A DNA stretch of 64,000 bases, taken from Andrena cerasifolii (taxonomy: Eukaryota; Arthropoda; Insecta; Hymenoptera; Andrenidae). Of the stretch, positions 59,735-64,000 are shown in pieces; positions within the stretch are counted from its first letter, which is position 1, and each line of letters begins with the position of its first letter. The notes beneath the pieces are model-generated. The model was given only the letters and a program-made list of their open reading frames with translations, did no database searches and had not been told where the DNA came from. The DNA is taken from positions 7,688,001-7,752,000 of the forward strand of contig NC_135118.1 of NCBI RefSeq assembly GCF_050908995.1, read 5' to 3'. The translations under genes were made by a program, and so were the position numbers.

Positions 59735-59980
59735 CGCTTCGTGTTTCTTCCATGATTCTGCCAATCCTATTGACCCAGTTGGGCTCGTGGGTCAGGGACC
59801 CTTTAAGCGAAAGAAGTCCGACGGATCTCTCGTGCGGCGAGTGCCATCGCTACAGTCGTGACATTTTGCAAAAGCAATCGTTAATTCGTATTCAAAACAG
59901 ATCGTGGGTATCGCGGCTGCTTCGTGCTTTCATGATGATCCGGCTAATCTTGCTGACCCGACTGAGATATCCGCTTATAC
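59735..59980 (+). repeat. Local degenerate duplication about 190 bp apart
   Basis: A block near 59735-59786 (CTTCGTGTTTCTTCCATGAT, then CTGCCAATCCTATTGACCCA) resembles one near 59928-59977 (CTTCGTGCTTTCATGATGAT, then CCGGCTAATCTTGCTGACCC) at roughly 75 percent by eye. Confidence 0.45.
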
Positions 59981-60639
59981 CGCCTTCCTCGAGCTACGGG
60001 AGCGACGGTGGTGTGGGCAGGGGATGGCGACAGGGTTGAAAGAGGGAGAAAGGATGAGATAGGGAGGTTACACTCCTCGTTTCCCATATTATCTTCACGC
60101 CGGCTCGGTCTACGTCGGACACGATCCCGTAACTCATATCACCATGTGTCACCGGCTTAATCTAATTCACGATCGTTGCCCGTCGTAACTCACATGAGAA
60201 TAATTGCTCGATCGATATTTCGGCCGCGGTGCCGTACATCAAGCCACCGTCTCGACGTTCGCGTCCAACCGCATCGCTATCTTTCGCTCGTACCAGAGAT
60301 CCCCAGCGGTCATTGAAAACGCGTGACTCGCCTGGATCTCCTCCGTGTGGAACGCAATGGGTGAGCATCCGGGCCGTACCGATTCTATACAACAACAAGT
60401 GCAGTAATTTCGACCTGGGACAGGTGTCCCTCGAGCAAAAGGGAACGAAGAACAAACGCTAATTTGTACTTCTACCAACTTCCAATTACGATAACCATTA
60501 AACCATGATATCCATTAAACCGATCGCTTCTCCAGGCACGTTCTATTTCACGGTAATGAAAATGGACCCACATTCGAACTTTAGCAACCTCGTTGAATTA
60601 ATTAGAAATTAATAAGAAAGCCCGGAGAAATGGCAAAGC

Positions 60640-60654
60640 GGGGGGGGGGGGGGG
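60640..60654. repeat. 15-base G run
   Basis: An uninterrupted G homopolymer continuing into CGGGCGC. It is a likely assembly-sensitive spot. Confidence 0.9.
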
Positions 60655-63124
60655 CGGGCGCTTATTGTTCGATTGGCCCTCGAGTTGCTGCTCAACGGGA
60701 ACTTCGATTTTAGATAAATTCACCTTGGTTCGGAGGCTGAGTCGATCGAGCCTGTATCGGAAGTAACGAGGTTAGGAAAGAAAGTTCGGTGGGGCAAGAA
60801 GGAAAGAAGGGCCCGGACAGCTTTTAATGAGCGGTGAATCTGCCTGTCCTATAATTGAAGCGATGTTGCGAGCGCAAGTTGCAGAGACCCTGCCGCCGCC
60901 GATGAGCAAAGCGGGAGAATCTATGGAGGAGGGAGAAAAGCAGCCAGCTGAGAACTTCTCTAGTGGCCGGGTGCTCTAAACTTGCCAGAAAGTTCAAGCA
61001 TTCCACGCTTCTCTAACGGCGTTTTTTCTTCCTTCTTCTCTCTCCCCTCTTTTCTTTTTGTGGCCTACACTTTAAGCGTAGGAACAGAATTTTTCTTGCA
61101 TTCTTCTCCTCTTCCCTCGCGCTGTCTGCCTCCTGTTTAATGGTAACGGCCCATCGACCACCTATATCGAGGACTTTTACGTATGCGTACCTAACCGCAC
61201 CGACTGCTCGCAGTAAAATGCATTTTGTGCTTGCCAAAAACTATCCCCCAACTTTCCTCAGGCTCCCTTGTTCTGCTTACTCGTCGGGCGTAGCGCAGAC
61301 TTTTTTCGGGGCTTGTGCTACCCGGCTTCGCTAGCGTTTAAATTGTCCGCTGGCCTTCTCGGAGTAAATAGCTGAACGATCGAGATCAAAAGGCTGTAAT
61401 GGGGAGCAATCATTGCGGGTCACAGTTGCAGGGTCGTTCGTATCGGGAAGTTGTCGGCCAAGTGTCGCAGTAAAGGCGATTTATCGCGACACGAGTGTCT
61501 GTGACGCCTACAGTTCCGTCAGAAACAACCTTTCACGATTGATACGGTTCCATTTGCTGTCTTTGATGTCCCCTCCGTGCGCTCCCTCTCATTGGACACG
61601 CATCCTTATATTCGTACTAAAGAATTCCGCGCTGAAGAATATTCAGCGCGCCGCGTGACATTCCAAGAAATTGCCACCTAATTTCCTACGGAGGAGATGT
61701 AGTATTCCCTAGAGAGGTCAAAATATTTTCCACGCCGTCGCGATGCTTGGAGATTGGCGAACAGCTGAAAGTGCAAATTCATGTCTGAATCGGGACGTTT
61801 CTCCGCGGAAAGAAATTACCAGACGTCAGGTCCCGCTGTTTTCACGGTTCACAAAGGAATATTTTCTAACGGGAAATGGAATAGCAGCTAACTCGCGAAA
61901 TGAATTATCGTGCGATATGCCAGGCGGACATTCCTGTAAAAGCGACCGGGAACGGGTATGAGTGGTCGCAACGTGACAACACAGTGGCATATACGACTGA
62001 TTAAATTGCTGCTTGTCCTGAGTGTGTTCGAAATGCGTACACGGCAGCTCATGCGGGAAAACGTCCTCGCAACACCGGCTATTCGTCACAATCAATCAGC
62101 GCGGGAAGGCTGTCGACTAGAAAACAAAAAATTCGCCCGCTCCAATATACTTTCGAGCTTCCAGCGGCGCAGGGGCGTCACGGCAGTGTTCATTTCGCTT
62201 GGGAAGATGCGAAAACAAATTCTCGCGGCGCCTCTGCTCCTTAATCCCTTTGTTCGCCAATGAACGCCGTTATCTATCCTGTCTGAAAAAAACTGAAGCT
62301 TCAAAATATTGTTTTCAATTTCGTTCGCGACAGTGGAAACGCGGAGCAGCGTAATCCTTGGGAATTCATCCGGAACATTTTATTATGTTAGGGGCAACGA
62401 TTTCGGCGATATTCGCGAGGAGCGATTAAAACAAGATATTACCATTTATGCATTACGAACAAGAATACGAGTACCTCTTCAACACGCCGCGTAAATTCAT
62501 ACGTCACGCGTTGAAGTTGCCCAAAGTGCACTCCAAACGGAACATTTACGCGGAAGGCCGGTGCCAGCGAATCCCCGATTCGGTCTGGCTCGAAATAACG
62601 GATTACCGTTCAGGCTAATCCCTTGCGGAAAACGTAGAATCATTAATACGCGCTGATGACTGGTGTCTGTGCACCAGCCGTATTCTCGTAGCCCGAATTT
62701 CGTCGAGATATTATATCTTTGAATTAACATGGACGTTACGAATGAACCTTATTAACGCGGAACGCGGGCGAACATTAGGCTTCGGTAGACGAATCCGATT
62801 GAATGCGTATCCGAGTCGATCGCCAATAAAGAGATTTTATGCTGTCATTATTGGGGGGTTTATCGGGGAAAGTGAAAGGACTAATACAGAGACACGGTCG
62901 TGTACGTGACGGATGTGCACACAGTGGCGACACACGGTAACGCTAACGCAGCCACCAACGATCGAGGGAAACTATAATCGGCGCGGCGAACGTGGCGAAT
63001 AAGCTGGGAAGGATTTTACCGGTGCTCGGGAATTATTTATCATTACGGATTATGGTCGCTCTCGACGGCTATTAAACAAAATGAAAGCCGTAAGAGGGAA
63101 TACACGGCATGATGATACATATAG

Positions 63125-63145
63125 GTATATATATATATACATATG
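63125..63145. repeat. Short (TA)n tract
   Basis: TATATATATATA-type run followed by CATATGTAC, about 20 bases. Confidence 0.8.
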
Positions 63146-64000
63146 TACACCATCGTACCGGCGAGCTGCATTAAATCCGCCGGCAATCTTCGCGCATGCA
63201 ACTTGCAGCGCTCATTCGGGCTTCGACAGCTGTAATCTTGCATTCGGAATTACTCGTCGAACCGCGATCGTTGCTCTCGCCACGGGAAACGAGCTGAAAT
63301 TAACAACCAGCTATCCCCTCTCGTTGCCATAATTAAACGAACTCCTCGCCCTTGCCACGGTGAATATTTCCATCCGTTCCATCATCGTCTACTTCTTCGT
63401 CGATTTCCGGTCACCGATGAAACACTACCCATCCCCCGTAATTATTCCCAGTGAATAAAAATCCCACACGCCGAAGCACCTATCCATCACGCGAAGATGA
63501 GATTCCCCAGTCGTTATTTCCATTTCCGTCGCGCCCTTTGACACGGGGGCACGGTGCCCCACCTCCCCACCGTCTTTGATGTCAAAGACGTTCGAGTGGT
63601 GACCCTCGAGCTAACGATATGTCGGGGTTGAATCGAAATCTGGACTCGCAATCAGGCTGACACGCGTGCCGAACCTCCGCCTGTGTACGTGCACGGAGGA
63701 TCGGTGTTGGTGAACAGCCGGTCGATCAATATCCTCTGCCATCCTGCGCTTCCCTATATCCATGCTCCAAAAATTCGTGCAATATTACGAGAGATAGAGA
63801 GGAAAGGGGATGGAGTTACGTGTCGTGGCTCGACGCGGTGTAAAAATCCCCAAGGAACACTGAAACGTCAGCCACATTCGATGCGCTTGATTTCGCGCCC
63901 GGTTTTGTTGCGTTCGCCAACGTTCCCAGCGTTGCGAATTCAATTCGCTTCGGGGGAAAGTTTGGCGAACGTCGATTACGTTCCGATGTTGGTCCCGTTA

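Larger units (their letters stand above)
56707..64000. other. Non-coding stretch, no gene recognised
   Basis: The longest frame (217 codons, 58000-58653, plus) overlaps other long frames in GC-rich DNA and has no recognisable domain. A local duplication of about 50 bp lies at 59735-59980. There is a 15-base G run at 60640-60654 and a short TA repeat at 63125-63145. No transposon ends were seen. Confidence 0.5.

Overview
The window is eukaryotic and looks like intergenic or large-intron DNA of an insect, most likely a hymenopteran (ant, bee or wasp). The reasons are the absence of any long open reading frame apart from transposon remnants, the high frequency of CpG alternating with sharply AT-rich islands, and the mix of repeats (Tc1/mariner, hAT, a CR1/Jockey-type LINE and many foldback MITEs). 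The order is an inference from composition and repeat mix, not from a diagnostic host gene. No complete host protein-coding gene, tRNA or rRNA could be supported. One short candidate exon near 29.3 kb, and a weaker one near 5.2 kb, are the only hints of a host gene.

Layout. 1-7.97 kb: unique-looking DNA with GC-rich and pyrimidine-rich patches. 7.98-9.70 kb: a 5'-truncated, frameshifted non-LTR retrotransposon on the minus strand. 17.47-18.60 kb: a terminal-inverted-repeat (TIR) element with reiterated internal motifs, carrying a nested 99-bp MITE with a perfect 9-bp target duplication. 22.11-23.25 kb: an internally deleted Tc1-like transposon with IR/DR ends and a dead transposase on the minus strand. 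24.58-24.77 kb and 25.63-26.31 kb: foldback elements. 38.60-40.21 kb: a non-autonomous hAT element with a perfect 8-bp target duplication and an inner long palindrome. 40.93-41.32 kb, 44.12-44.76 kb, 50.11-50.84 kb, 50.90-51.70 kb, 54.15-54.37 kb (a deleted mariner) and 56.15-56.70 kb: further TIR or foldback elements. Between these lie long stretches without recognisable genes, some with degenerate minisatellites and homopolymer or dinucleotide tracts.

How the parts relate. None of the transposons encodes an intact enzyme, so all would depend on proteins supplied elsewhere. Five long, nearly full-length palindromes would fold into long RNA hairpins if read through. Three elements (17.47, 40.93 and 50.90 kb) share an architecture in which the TIR core is repeated several times inside the element in both orientations. 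The nested insertion, the hAT duplication and this shared architecture are the best-supported unusual observations. No novel multi-gene system was found.
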